Of a stretch of DNA of 64,000 nucleotides, positions 32,585 through 44,171 are shown piece after piece. Every line of letters starts with the position of its first letter. Within the stretch, counting starts at the first letter, position 1. Source of the DNA: Phlebopus portentosus (lineage: Eukaryota > Basidiomycota > Agaricomycetes > Boletales > Boletinellaceae); the NCBI GenBank assembly GCA_037892935.1, contig JAYXKI010000012.1, positions 868,001-932,000 of the forward strand. The letters run 5' to 3'. Made by a program: the position numbers and the translations under genes. Under the pieces are notes generated by a model. It was given only the letters and a program-made list of their open reading frames with translations, made no database searches and was not told the DNA's origin.

Positions 32585-35016
32585 GCTAATCCATGAGGGT
32601 ATTGTTATCATTTACCTCGATGATATCCTTATCTTCTCAAATGACCTGGAAGAACATCGGAAGCGGACCAAGCGAGTTTTTGAGATCCTATGTCAAAATG
32701 TCAAAACGGCCTTTTCCTAAAGCCGCAGAAGTGCAAGTTCGAAGTAGATACAGTCAAATACCTCGGACACATCATTGGCAATAGTGAGGTTCGAATGGAT
32801 CCCAAGAAAACAGCAGCGGTACAGGACTGGCCGGTTCCAAAGAACATCTACAAACTGCAACAATTTCTGGGACTAGGAAATTGGTTGCAGTGTTTCATTA
32901 AGAATTACAGTTTGGTCGTCAAACCATTGACTACACTGATGGGTAAGGTGGAATGGAAGTGGGGCAAAGAGGAGCAAGCCACGTTCGAAGAGTTGAAGTG
33001 ACGTTTGAGCAGTCCTCCTGTATTGACAATACCCAACAATGAGGACCCTTTCTGCATGAAAGCTGATGCATCAGATTTTGCGACTAGTGGAGTACTCCTC
33101 CAGAAACAAGATGGCAAGTGGAAGGTAATCACTTATCGGTCATCGACCTTCTTGGAGGTGGAGTGTAACTATGAGATCTATGACAAGGAGATGCTCGCTA
33201 TTGTTCAAGCCCTCAAGGAATGGCAACAATACCTCCAGGGAGCCAACAAACCTTTTGAAGTATGGACGGACCATGCAAACCTAACATACTTCCAATCACC
33301 ACAAAAATTAAATCATCGACAGGCTCATTGGCGACTCAACTTAGCTGAATTCGATTTCACACTAGTCTACAAACCTGGAAGGATGTTGGGTAAGGCCAAT
33401 CTGTTATCACAATGGGCAGATTACGACAAGGGCAAGTGTGACAATGAGAATGTGACATTTGTCAAGAAGGAGTGGTTGGTCAGAGGAACATTTCAGATGC
33501 CCAGAGACATTCTTATCGACAAGGTTAAGGAAGCACAGGGACAGGAAGACAGAGAGGAGCGACCAAAGGTGGTTGAATGGAGAGAAGAGGCATGGAAGAT
33601 GGGTAGGCAGCTATATGTGCCCACAAGCGTTAGAGAGATCATCATGAAGGAGCACCATAACTTGACCCTGGCAGGACATCCAGGAGCGATGAAGGTGATC
33701 CAGTTGATAGCACGAAGGTACTGGTGGCTGAGGATGAGTGCAGATGTACAGGTGTATGTGCAGGGGTGTGATCATTGTCAGCGGACGAAGGCTCTAAGGA
33801 CAACAAGGGCAAAGGTTTTGCACCCTAACAAGGTGCTGGAGGCACCATGGCAAATTGTCACAGTCGACCTGATTAGAGAGTTGCCAGAGTCGAATGGGTT
33901 TAATGCAATTTGCATTGTAGTTGATCACTTTAGCAAACAAATCCATGTGATTCCGATGACGACAAAGTTAACAGCTGAAGGCATGGCAAGGATCTACAGG
34001 GATCACATCTTCCGATTACATGGACTATCTCGAAAGATCATTCACAACTGAGGAGTGCAATTTGATGTAAAGATGATGAAAGAGTTATACAAACTCCTTC
34101 ATATTGAAGGCAACCCATCGACAGCGTATCACCCACAAACTGATGGACAGATGAAAAGAGTTAACTAAGAACTCGAGCAATACCTTTGGCTGTACGTCAA
34201 CTATTGGCAGTCAGACTAGGCGGACTGGCTAGCTCTTGCAGAGTTTGCATACAACAACTGTGAACACTTGGCAACAAAGTTATCCCCCTTCTTTGTCAAT
34301 ACGGGAATACACCCCTTAGACTTTATGGGGATTGAGACAGCATCGTCAAATCTGTCAGCAGAAGAATTTGCCAAGCATGTCAAAGACATACATAAACTCG
34401 CCCAGAGTAACTTAACCAAAGCGAACGAAGACATGAAGCGCTTCTACAACTGTCATACTGGAAAGTCCATTAGTTACGAGGCAGGGCAGAAAGTCTTCTT
34501 GGACGGACAGAACATCAAGACAATCCAACCAACGAAGAAGATGGATGACAAGTGGTTTAGTCCTTTCAAGGTAGTGGAAAAGGTTGGTGCAAGTGCATAC
34601 AGACTCAAGTTATTGAAGACGTGGAAAAAGGTTCATCCAGTCTTCAATGAGATCTTGCTCAAACTGGCCATCCAACTGTCCTTCGAGTCACAAAAGAAGC
34701 CACCTCCACTGCCACCAATGATCATTGACAAACAGAAAGAGTATGAGGTTGAAGAGATACTCAACTCGCATCTACATTGAGGCAGGCTCCAATTCTTGGT
34801 CAAGTGGGTTGGATATGAGGAAGCGACATGGCAGCTGGAGGCTGACGTCAAGGATAATGCGCAGGAATCGATTTAAGAATTCTATCGCAAATATCCTGGA
34901 GCTCTGAGGAAGTTAACGATACCTCGACAAAGTCTGTGAGCGCTGTACAAATTCATGATGTCAGAAGGTCTATGTGGTTAGTTGGGACGCCCAACCTTGA
35001 GGGGGGGGGGGTGTGA
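32585..35016 (+). pseudogene. pol: P fragment C: RT to chromodomain
   Basis: Continues Pol of P with [15 protein letters not shown], the rest of RT, RNase H ([11 protein letters not shown]), integrase finger ([11 protein letters not shown] to CDHCQRTKA), catalytic region, GPY/F-like part and chromodomain (EVEEILNSHLH, then a TGA). Stops lie at 32999, 34049, 34166, 34217 and 34778, plus a small duplication near 32695. The G run before the LTR has grown to 11. Confidence 0.82.
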
Positions 35017-35478
35017 TATAAGGACTCGAACATTTTCCTTTTATTTTCTTATGTCATCTTCTATTTTAATTTTCCTTTTTCTTTTCTTTTATTTTCTTAT
35101 TAATGATTACTCATCTATTTACCGGAACCTTCTGTCAGTTTCCACAATGCTCACTAATCACTCCACTCCTTTGACATGTGACTTCTTATTAGAGTAGACC
35201 TTTCATGCACTCGAAGTCTATATAAGTAGATAGTTTGACTCTTTCATTTCCTTGTCTTTCTATTCTACTTACCTTCACTTCGACATAGGTATCTACTCTT
35301 GTATTAATAGTTTATTGTATTCTACTTACCTTCACTTTGACATAGTGTTTGATGGTCTGGACTTAAGCCCTGTCTTAGCTGTCTTGACCTGAGCAACGTT
35401 TTCAAGTTTAACTCGATTATGCTTATTTGTTGTTGTGTAAGCTTACCTCGACTCAGCCTCTGAGCTGTCTGCCTAACA
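35017..35478 (+). repeat. 3' LTR of P
   Basis: 462 bp. It starts TATAAGG (TGTAAGG with one transition) and ends CTAACA. TATATAAG and the 57-bp duplication are present; U5 has GGTCTGGACTTAAG. The right flank TTAAG should match P's lost left flank. Confidence 0.87.
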
Positions 35479-37561
35479 TTAAGGCCCTCAGGGTGAGCAT
35501 GGTGCATAACATTCAGATGCATTTTTTGCTAATGCTGCCTTACTCCTAGTACAAGGGAAGCCATCAGGCTGTCACTGTCTGCAGGGACCTTGATAATATT
35601 TGCTCTGCTATCACACACGGATTCATGCAGCTTATGCCTGATCGCTTCATGTGTAACAGACTTCTCGATTGTAATGATCCACTTTACTATTTAGTGATAT
35701 AGTGGAAGTTTACTGACAGTCTTTTTGAAGAGTGGAAGTCATTTTACCAGTCTGAACTGGGTGGCATGAGTCAGATAGATTACGCCCTCAAGTGTATGCC
35801 CCACCCTGCAGATCAGAAATATATAGATTTTATTGGCTATACAATCCTAGACCAGCTCAGACCCATGATAGCTTGTGATGAGGGACGTCGTATGCTGCAT
35901 AAAAGTGGGGAATATATACTTGTGAGACAATTGAAGTTCTTCATGCCAGTATTTATATGGGCCTACATGGAGGCAAAGAAGACTATGATCCAAGATAGCA
36001 AGTAGGTGTGATACCATGAGGAGCAAGACAACTACTATCAACATTGGTTCGAAGCCCTGCAGAACCCCAAAATGACTTTTGCCCAGGTGCTCAATCACTT
36101 CAAAAATGTGACTGTGCCCAAGGAGCAGAGGGATGAAGGTGGCATTCAAGACAAACTTGTTCTTGGAACGGTGCTACAGTTATGACAGAGCTCTTCTTAG
36201 TATGTATGGTTAGACAATTTGAAATCTTCATAGGAGAAGCAGTTGGGAGATGGAGGACAAGCACAAAAGTGAAAGGCAGATGATGATGGTGATGCATATA
36301 GAGGTCCATGACCTTGAATCAACCTCAACATGTTTATCTCAATCCATAGTTATACTGCCGAAGGGCTCAAGAGAGCTCATTTGATTTATCTGGATGCAGG
36401 CCCACCCTCTCAAAATACTGGTAAGCCCTCCACCCCCCTTTCTCATGAGCAGATTCTAACCTCCAGTAATAAACATTCCACCTATCACGCTTCTTCAAAA
36501 AAGCTGGAGGAAAATTTGGAGGCAAAGAAAGTTACTATCAAGAGACTCGACAAATCCAAGAAAGAATTCAAAATGTACTGAAAGTGTCTTCATATACTCC
36601 TTTCCAACACCAAATTTCATCTTGCAGCAACCGACCCATTAGCATTGAGAAGTGAGTTAAACCATCTAGTACATGCCAGGTGCCCATATGATAAGGATTA
36701 CGAGGAGAGCTTACAAGACATCGTGCAGTTGTTTAAGATGGCTCAGCAGGGCCTCATTGTAAGGACTTGAACATTTTCCTTTTAATTTTTCTTATGTCAT
36801 CTTCTATTTTAATTTTCTTTTCCTTTTCTTTTATTTTCTTACTAATGATTACTCATTCATTTATCAGAACCTTCCATCATTTTCCACAATGCTCACTAAT
36901 CACTCCACTCCTTTGTCATGTGACTCCCTAATAGAGTAGACCTTTCCTATGAAGCGCTATGTATATAAGTAGCTAGTTGACTTCCTAATCTCCCATCTTA
37001 CTATTCTACTTACCATCACGACAACTTAGTGTTTGATAGTCTGGTCTTAAGTCTCATCTTAGCTGTTTTGATCTGAATGACATATTCAAGATTATCTTAT
37101 TTACACTTATTTGTTATTATATTGGCCGGTCTCGATTCAGCCTCTGAGCCGTCCGCCTAATACTCATTGCTGATACTTCGCTGTTGAAGGGATTCTCTAA
37201 CTTACTGGAAGATGAAAAAGAAACCCAACATACCGAGGAACTCCAAGAGGCATATATGCTTCTTATAAAGGACAATTACTTAGATAAGGACAGCATGTCA
37301 CTGGAGAAAGCAATTGATTTGTTCATCAAAGCAGAGTTGGAGGTTGGAAAAGGAATGACATATATGGATAGTGCTATTCTGTTAAAATGGTTGGATTCAG
37401 TTAAGCCTGTTCAGATGAATCAGGAGCCAGAAATGATGGGTTCAAAGGCGAAGGTGGCATGAGTTGGGCCAGGGTCCATCCAGCCTTGCTTTATAGTCAG
37501 AGGCTGAAAGTACTATGGACTATGGACTGGACAATTGCTTGCCCTCCATGGGCGGAATTAT
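35479..37561 (+). pseudogene. Unidentified gene split by LTR insertions
   Basis: Broken frames with ordinary protein composition. First reads SQIDYALKCMPHPADQKYID (35.77-36.0 kb), then a Ser/Thr-rich and Lys-rich part (36.33-36.58 kb), then LRSELNHLVHARCPYDKDYE up to MAQQGL at 36756. A solo LTR follows. Removing it and one CTCAT joins MAQQGL directly in frame to IADTSLLKGFSNLLEDEKET, which continues to 37461. The last bases before E3 (GGCGGAATTAT) would continue at 44172. Stops near 35696 and 36006 suggest introns or decay. The family is not recognised. The helical, Glu/Lys-rich C-terminal half has no visible catalytic motif. Confidence 0.5.
36758..37162 (+). repeat. Solo LTR with CTCAT duplication
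   Basis: 405 bp, TGTAAGGACTTG to CTAATA (normally CTAACA), with CTCAT at 36753-36757 and 37163-37167. It lacks the 57-bp duplication found in the other LTRs of the window, and its length is exactly 57 bp less than the P LTR. It interrupts an open frame that rejoins when it is removed. Confidence 0.9.
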
Positions 37562-37982
37562 TGTAAGGACTCGAACATTTTCCTTTTCTTTTCTTATGTC
37601 ATCACTCATTTTAATATTCTTTTTCCTTTTCTTTTATTTTTTCTTATGCGCTTATTCATCCAATTGCCGGAACATTCCACAACGTTCTATCACGCTCACT
37701 AATCATCTCATTCCTTGTCATGTGACTTCCTAATAGAGTAGACCTTTCCCGCGCTCAAAGTCTATATAAGTAGATAGTTTGACTCTTTCGTTCCTTGTCT
37801 TTCTATTCTACTTACCTTCACTGCGACATAAGTATCTACTCTTGTATTATTAGTTTGCTGAAATCTACTTACCTTCACTGCAACATAGCGTGCGTATAGC
37901 CCGGCAACTCGCGTTTAGCCAGTTGTTTGTTGTTTGTGTTGGCCGCCTCGAGATCGACGCCCGTTAGTCTCACCGCCTAACA
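37562..37982 (+). repeat. 5' LTR of E3
   Basis: TGTAAGG to CTAACA. TATATAAG at 37763-37770. The predicted transcript start lies about 34 bp later, near GTCTTTCTATT (37797-37807). CTACTTACCTTCACTGC is repeated at 37808 and 37865. Confidence 0.92.
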
Positions 37983-37983
37983 T

Positions 37984-37994
37984 AATAGAAAGAC
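37984..37994 (+). other. Predicted self-primer binding site, E3
   Basis: AATAGAAAGAC, two bases inside the 5' LTR, is the perfect complement of GTCTTTCTATT at 37797-37807 near the predicted 5' end of the transcript. No TGG for a tRNA 3' end is found at this place. In Tf1/sushi elements the folded-back transcript end primes reverse transcription in this way. Confidence 0.65.
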
Positions 37995-38308
37995 CTACTC
38001 TCAAACCCGTGGTTTAACCACTCGTTTGTCGCTACTCCACGCAGGAGACACATCGACGGTCAACGACCGCGCCCATCCCGGATTTATCCGAGCAACCCCT
38101 ATCTTGCCCGTCAAGGTCCGACTGACTTTGACGTGTCCCGATAGTTCCCGAAAACAATCAATCAACCCTCCAATCGTGGCGCTCCGAATCACTCTTCTGT
38201 GGAACTCGCATCAGACGTTCTCGTGGGTGACTCATAGAGTCCAATCATCATCAAGCATCTCGTTCATCATCTACCTCGGTGCCTTCCGACTAGTCATCAA
38301 TTTCAAAG

Positions 38309-39832
38309 ACGAGCCGGTCATCCGAAGTCGGTCCCGTCCGAACACCGTACTGATCCCCATTCCACCCCCGGCCTATCAAGGTGGATCTAACTGACGACCA
38401 GCGGGCGGCTCTCCCGACAAACTGTAGGTGGAGCGCGTCACGAGGACATCACATTGTCAAGTCAGGTGATCAAATCTTTACTGCCTGGTGGGACGAGAAC
38501 GCGAAGAAGTGGTACTCTGACAGAGAAGGAAAGTCGCTTTATTGGCGAGCGAAGCGAGAGGGAGACATAGACGATCCTGCACCCCCTACCCCCACGCGAT
38601 CAACGGCTCCTTTACCAGGGCCATCAACATCGACAGGCCAGACGTCAGCTCCACCTATAGCACCTTCGTTGTCTTTCACTGAACCACGAGAACCTGCTCC
38701 GCTCGTGCCAACAGACGAAGAAGAGGAGGACGAAGAAGAAGAGCAAGAGATGTCGTTGTCGAAAGAGTCAATAACGGACCTTGCTACGGCGATCGCGCTA
38801 GCGCTCCAGGCAGCAGGAGAAGGCACAGGCCAAGGATCAAAGTCAAACAAGGTTCATATCGCCAAGCCCCGAGATTTCGATGGCGAGCACGGATATGTCG
38901 ACTTCAAACGAGAGCTGCGCCTGTATGTCTATGCATCGGAGTCGGAGTTTAGGACAAGCAAAGCAAAGATCATGTTCGCTCTGTCGTATATGAAGAGCGG
39001 TGCTGCGGCGAGCTGGGCGGAAAGCTACACGAGTGGTGCAATTGACGAACATGGTAGGATAGCATTCAAGGACACTTGGGACGCTTTCCTAAAGAAGCTC
39101 GATACCTCGTTCGATGACCCGGCCCGGTCTCAAAAAGCATTTGAACGACTCGACGCGATGTATCAGGGCGATCTCAATGCAGATGAATTCTTCAACAAGT
39201 TTGACATTTGCCGAGTGGATGCTGGACTGGCCACGGAGGCTCACGACGAATGGCTGATGAGTCGCCTCAAGAGGGCTCTGAACCCGAAGGTGGTCGAAGG
39301 TATCATGCGTTTACCCAATGAGCCAACGACGTACGAAGAATTCAAGAAGGCGGCGGTCAAGGTTGACAGGGTTGAGCGCCAGATCAGAGATCTGATGGCT
39401 GAACGCCGGAGGAAGACGATCAGCTCGACGATGATGAAACCAGCGCCACAACCATTGAAACGTCCGGCACCACCTCAACAAGCAGCTCGCCCCTTTGCTC
39501 CACCCGTCCAAGATCGTTGTGATGCCACTGGAGTAACATATGGAGGCTTAGGCCAGCCGATGGACGTGATGATGAACCAGGCGCGCCGTACACGCGCTTG
39601 CTATAAGTGTGGTCAGGTAGGCCACTACATCCGGGAATGCCCTCGAGGCCGTGAAGCAATACGTGCAATCATTGCGGCCTTCATTCCAGCAGACAGAAAG
39701 GCGCTCTTCGAGGAACTCGGCCAAGCCAAGGAATCCTCCTTCGAAGAGGTCGACGACGTCGATGTATGAGCGGTACCCGCTGATTTGGAAGAACTCGTAG
39801 AAGGCGAGGGTTTTCCGGAAGACCAGACGTAG
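38309..39832 (+). pseudogene. gag: Gag of E3 (two nonsense codons)
   Basis: From the position of the usual start (ACG here, ATG in E1, X and Y) to TAG at 39830. Open from 38381 to 39766: DDQRAALPTNCRWSASRGHH, Pro/Ser linker, acidic run, helix (MSLSKESITDLATAIALALQ), core (KSGAAASWAESYTSG), CCHC knuckle (CYKCGQVGHYIRECP at about 39597-39641). TGA at 38351 and 39767 stand where E2 has CGA. Without them Gag would be about 500 residues. It would assemble the particle and bind RNA through the knuckle. Confidence 0.85.
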
Positions 39833-39850
39833 ACGTCGGAACGACTGGTC
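39808..39850 (+). promoter_or_regulatory. Predicted -1 frameshift signal, E3
   Basis: GGGTTTT at 39808-39814 is in the Gag frame; six-base spacer CCGGAA; GACCAG 39821-39826 pairs with CTGGTC 39845-39850. The Gag stop lies in the loop. Confidence 0.7.
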
Positions 39851-42800
39851 GATCGCCTAAAGGATTCTTTTCGTCGGACTCGTTAAAATATAATCGTCCT
39901 GTTGTACAATACCAAGATGCGAATATCAGTGACGTTTTCACCCTTCGAAAACTCCTTACCGACGTAATACCTGATGAACCTGAAGCGGACGACGATGACT
40001 TCGACGTCTACACAGATTTGTTGGTTAGAAAAGTGAATGCGCAAGCAGGCAATTCGAACGCGCTTAGTGTGGAAGAGCGGAATCAAACCGCTATAAAAAA
40101 TGAGGTTGAGGCGGAAGCGCCTTACCGCGAGAACGTTGTTGCTCAGGCGAACGATACTGAAGCAGTATGGGATGTGGTTGGCAGACGCGCGGCTGAGGTA
40201 TGGCGCGAGGGCATAGTGAACGCAGATCAATTCATCCGGAGGGCGGGAGGAAAGGAGTTGGACGCTTTCGTTAGCATCGTACATCCAAAGATAGCGGGCA
40301 ATGATGAAGTAGATTTGTCAAACCCGCTACTCGAAGAGGAAAACTTCATCGATGCTCATGCGCTAATTGACTCGGGATGCACGGGTTCATGTATCGATGA
40401 GGGCTTTGTCAAACGATACGGTTTCCCCACCCAAAGGTACATTCGGCCTAGACCAGTCTTCAATGCTGACGGAACAAGCAATGAGGCGGGATTGATCAAG
40501 GAATATGTAGTCGTACGAATGTTCTTTGGGAAACACGAAGAGGAGATACGACTGGCGGTGACATCCTTAGCATCGAGCAACATCTTCCTCGGACATGACT
40601 GGTTGACAAAGCACAATCCTGAGATCGACTGGAGGTCAGGAACAGTCAAGTTCACGCGTTGCCCTGACGAATGTGAGTCGTCACTACCGAGTGAGGAGAT
40701 AGACGAAGAATTTGTGAGGAATGTGCAGATGAAGGAAGCGGCGAAGTGGCCACCTTATCTGGAAGAATACACAGACGTCTTTAGTGAAGAATCGTTTGAA
40801 CGCCTACCAAACCATCGAACGTGGGACCATGCTATCGACTTGAAGCCAGATTTTAAGCCTAGCGATTGCAAGGTTTACCCATTGTCGCCGAAAGAACAAG
40901 AGGCAATGAAGGAGTTCATCGAAGAGAACCTAGCATCAGGGCGCATCCGACAGTCGAAATCCCCGATGGCATCTCCGTTCTTCTTTATTAAGAAGGAAGA
41001 TGGGAGCCTACGAGCAATCCAAGACTATCGAAAGCTTAACGAAGGAATGGTTAAGAACAAATACCCGTTGCCATTGATAAATGAGCTCATCGATAAGGTC
41101 AAGGATGCGAAATACATCACGAAGCTCGACGTTCGCTGGGGATATTACAACATTCGGATTCGCGAGGGCGATGAGTGGAAGGCGGCGTTTAGGACGAATT
41201 TAGGCTTATTCGAACCAACGGTCATGTTTTTCGGATTATGCAATGCGCCGGCGACATTCCAAGGTTTCATGAACGATATCTTTCGAGAAATGATCCATGA
41301 GGGTATCGTCATCATTTACCTCGACGACATCCTCATTTTCTCGAACGATTTGGAAGAACATCGCCAACGCACCAAACGAGTCTTTGAGATCCTGCGTAAA
41401 AATGGACTTTTCCTGAAGCCACAGAAATGTGAGTTCGAGGTTGATACAGTTAAATATCTCGGACACATCATCGGTAATGGCGAGGTTCGAATGGACCCGA
41501 AAAAGACAACAGCGGTTCAGGAGTGGCCAATCCCGCGAAACGTTCACGAACTGCAACAATTCCTGGGACTAGGGAATTGGTTGTGACGATTCGTAAAGGA
41601 CTATAGCTCTGTCGTTAAACCCCTGACGACGCTGACGGGTAAGGTGGAATGGAAGTGGGGAGAGGAGGAACAACGAGCTTTCGAAGAGTTGAAGGGTCGG
41701 TTGAGTAGTCCCCCGGTTCTAGCCATCCCGAACGAGGAGGGTCCTTTCCGGGTCGAAGCAGATGCGTCGGACTTTGCGTCTGGAGGAGTACTCCTTCAGA
41801 AACAAGACGACAAGTGGAAAGTGATAGCCTATCGATCTTCGACCTTCTTAGAGGCTGAATGGAATTACGAGATCTATGACAAAGAGATGCTCGCAATCGT
41901 ACAAGCCCTCAAGGAATGGCGACAGTACCTTCAAGGAGCCAAGAAACCCTTTGAAGTGTGGACTGATCACGCGAACCTGACATACTTCCGATCTCCTCAG
42001 AAGCTGAATCGTCGACAAGCTCGTTGGCGGCTCGATTTAGCCGAGTTTGACTTCACGCTGGTGCACAAGCCAGGGAAGACGCTAGGCAAGGCAGACATAT
42101 TGTCGCGACGAGCAGACTACAACAAGGGCGAACGGGATAATGAAGGCGTCACGTTCATTAGAGATGAATGGCTGGTCAGAGGAACGGTGGAGACGTCAAG
42201 GGATGTGCTGATTGAAAAGATTCGAAAGGCACAAGCAGAGGTGAACGAGGAAGAGAGACCGACGAACTTAGTGCTCGTAGATGGGTTGTGGAAAAAGGAG
42301 GTGACGGTTAAGCTCTCGATGACGAAGACGAAGAAGTTTCAAAACATTTTCATACCGACGAGTGTGAGGGAGGAAGTGATGAGGGAGTGTCACGACTCGA
42401 CATTGGCAGGCCACCCAGGAGCGAACAAAACCGTTGCGCTAGCGAACAGGAGTTTCTGGTGGCCTAACATGTACGTCGACGTCAGAAAATATGTGCGAGG
42501 ATGCGATTGTTGTCAGCGAACGAAGGCCCTCAGAATGACAAGGGCAAAGGTTTTGCACCCTAACGAGGTACCGGAGGCGCCCTGGCAAGTTGTCACGGTC
42601 GACCTGATCGGAGAGTTGCCGGAGTCAAATGGATTCAATGCGATTTGTGTGGTAGTCGATCGCTTTAGCAAACAAATCCATGCGATACCAACGACGACAA
42701 AATTGACGGCAGAAGGAATGGCCAGAATTTATAGGGACCATGTCTTCCGGTTGCACGGCTTACCTCGAAAGATCATCCACGACCGAGGAGTACAGTTCGA

Positions 42801-43745
42801 TGCGAAGATGATGAGGGAGTTGTACAAACTCCTTCACATCGAAGGCAATCCGTCAACGGCGTACCACCCTCAAACGGACGGACAGACAGAACGAGTTAAT
42901 CAAGAACTCGAACAGTACCTTCGACTATACGTCAATCATCGACAATCAGACTGGGCAGACTGGCTAGCTCTCGCAGAGTTTGCGCACAACAATCGTGAAC
43001 ATTCGGCGACCAAACTATCACCCTTCTTCGTCAACACGGGACAACACCCTTCAGGCTTCACGGGCATTGGAACGACTTCGTCCAATCTATCGGCAGAAGA
43101 GTTTGCCAAACATGTCAAGGGAATACACGAACTCGCTCAGGCCAATCTGACCCAGGCCAATGAAGACATGAAGCGCTTTTACGATCGTCACGCCGGGAAA
43201 TCGATAGTCTATGAGATGGGACAAAAGGTCTTCTTAGATGGTCGAAACATAAAGACGATCCGACCAACGAAGAAGATGGATGACAAATGGTTTGGCCCAT
43301 TCGAGGTTATGGAAAGGGTGGGCGCGAGCGCATATAAGCTAAAGATCCCGAAGACATGGAAACACGTTCACCCCGTCTTTAACGAGATCCTGCTCAAACC
43401 GGCCATTCAACCGTCTTTCGAATCACAAAAGAAGCCGCCTCCACCCCCACCAGTGATCATTGACGAACAAGAAGAGTACGAGGTTGAAGAAATACTCGAC
43501 TCACGTCTACATCGAGGAAGGCTCCAGTTCTTGGTCAAGTGGGTTGGATATGAGGAAGCGACATGGCAGCCGGAATCCAACGTCAAGGATAATGCACAGG
43601 AATCAATTCAAGAATTCTATCGCAAACATCCTGGAGCTCCACGAAAGTTAACAATACCTCGACAAAGCATGCGAGCACTGTATAGGTTCACGTCGCCAGA
43701 AGGATTATGTGGTTGGTCGGGACGCCCAACCTTGAGAGGGGGTGA
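39814..43745 (+). pseudogene. pol: Pol of E3 (one nonsense codon)
   Basis: Pol frame in two open parts, up to 41583 and from 41587 on, separated by TGA at 41584 where E2 has CGA (GNWL-R-RF). Domains match E2: protease DSGCTGS (about 40.37 kb), RT with YLDD (about 41.32 kb), RNase H, HHCC finger and D,D,E integrase core, GPY/F-like part and chromodomain (about 43.48-43.60 kb). The G run of the polypurine tract is 5, one less than in E2. The usual stop is therefore out of frame and translation would continue into the 3' LTR to 43917. Confidence 0.88.
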
Positions 43746-44166
43746 TGTAAGGACTCGAACATTTTCCTTTTCTTTTCTTATGTCATCACTCATTTTAATA
43801 TTCTTTTTCCTTTTCTTTTATTTTTTCTTATGCGCTTATTCATCCAATTGCCGGAACATTCCACAACGTTCTATCATGCTCACTAATCATCTCATTCCTT
43901 GTCATGTGACTTCCTAATAGAGTAGACCTTTCCCACGCTCAAAGTCTATATAAGTAGATAGTTTGACTCTTTCGTTCCTTGTCTTTCTATTCTACTTACC
44001 TTCACTGCGACATAGGTATCTACTCTTGTATTATTAGTTTGCTGAAATCTACTTACCTTCACTGCGACATAGCGTGCGTATAGCCCGGCAACTCGCGTTT
44101 AGCCAGTTGTTTGTTGTTTGTGTTGGCCGCCTCGAGATCGACGCCCGTTAGTCTCGCCGCCTAACA
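43746..44166 (+). repeat. 3' LTR of E3
   Basis: 421 bp, nearly identical to 37562-37982, followed by ATTAT. Confidence 0.92.
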
Positions 44167-44171
44167 ATTAT

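Larger units (their letters stand above)
16262..35478 (+). mobile_element. Chromovirus copy P, 5'-truncated and split in three
   Basis: A plus-strand element left as three collinear pieces: 16262-17762 (end of Gag, protease, start of RT), 24560-24650 (RT), and 32585-35478 (rest of Pol plus 3' LTR). Between them lie antisense elements X and Y, each with target-site duplications. The 5' LTR and most of Gag are gone, replaced by the E2 3' LTR. The pieces rejoin without gap at GACTT/GGCTT and GCTAA. It is the oldest element of this nest. Confidence 0.85.
37562..44166 (+). mobile_element. Chromovirus copy E3, complete, TSD ATTAT
   Basis: A 6.6-kb element with 421-bp LTRs at 37562-37982 and 43746-44166 that are almost identical. 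A perfect ATTAT duplication flanks it (37557-37561 and 44167-44171). This is the youngest-looking insertion. It still carries three nonsense changes, each a TGA where sister copies have CGA (38351, 39767, 41584), so it is probably not active in this form. Confidence 0.92.

Noticed and set aside
37983..38010. tRNA primer binding site after the LTR
   Set aside because: No TGG at the expected place; self-complementarity to the LTR explains the site better.
43746..43917. Extra C-terminal domain of E3 Pol
   Set aside because: It is LTR sequence read because the G run lost one base; not present in E2.
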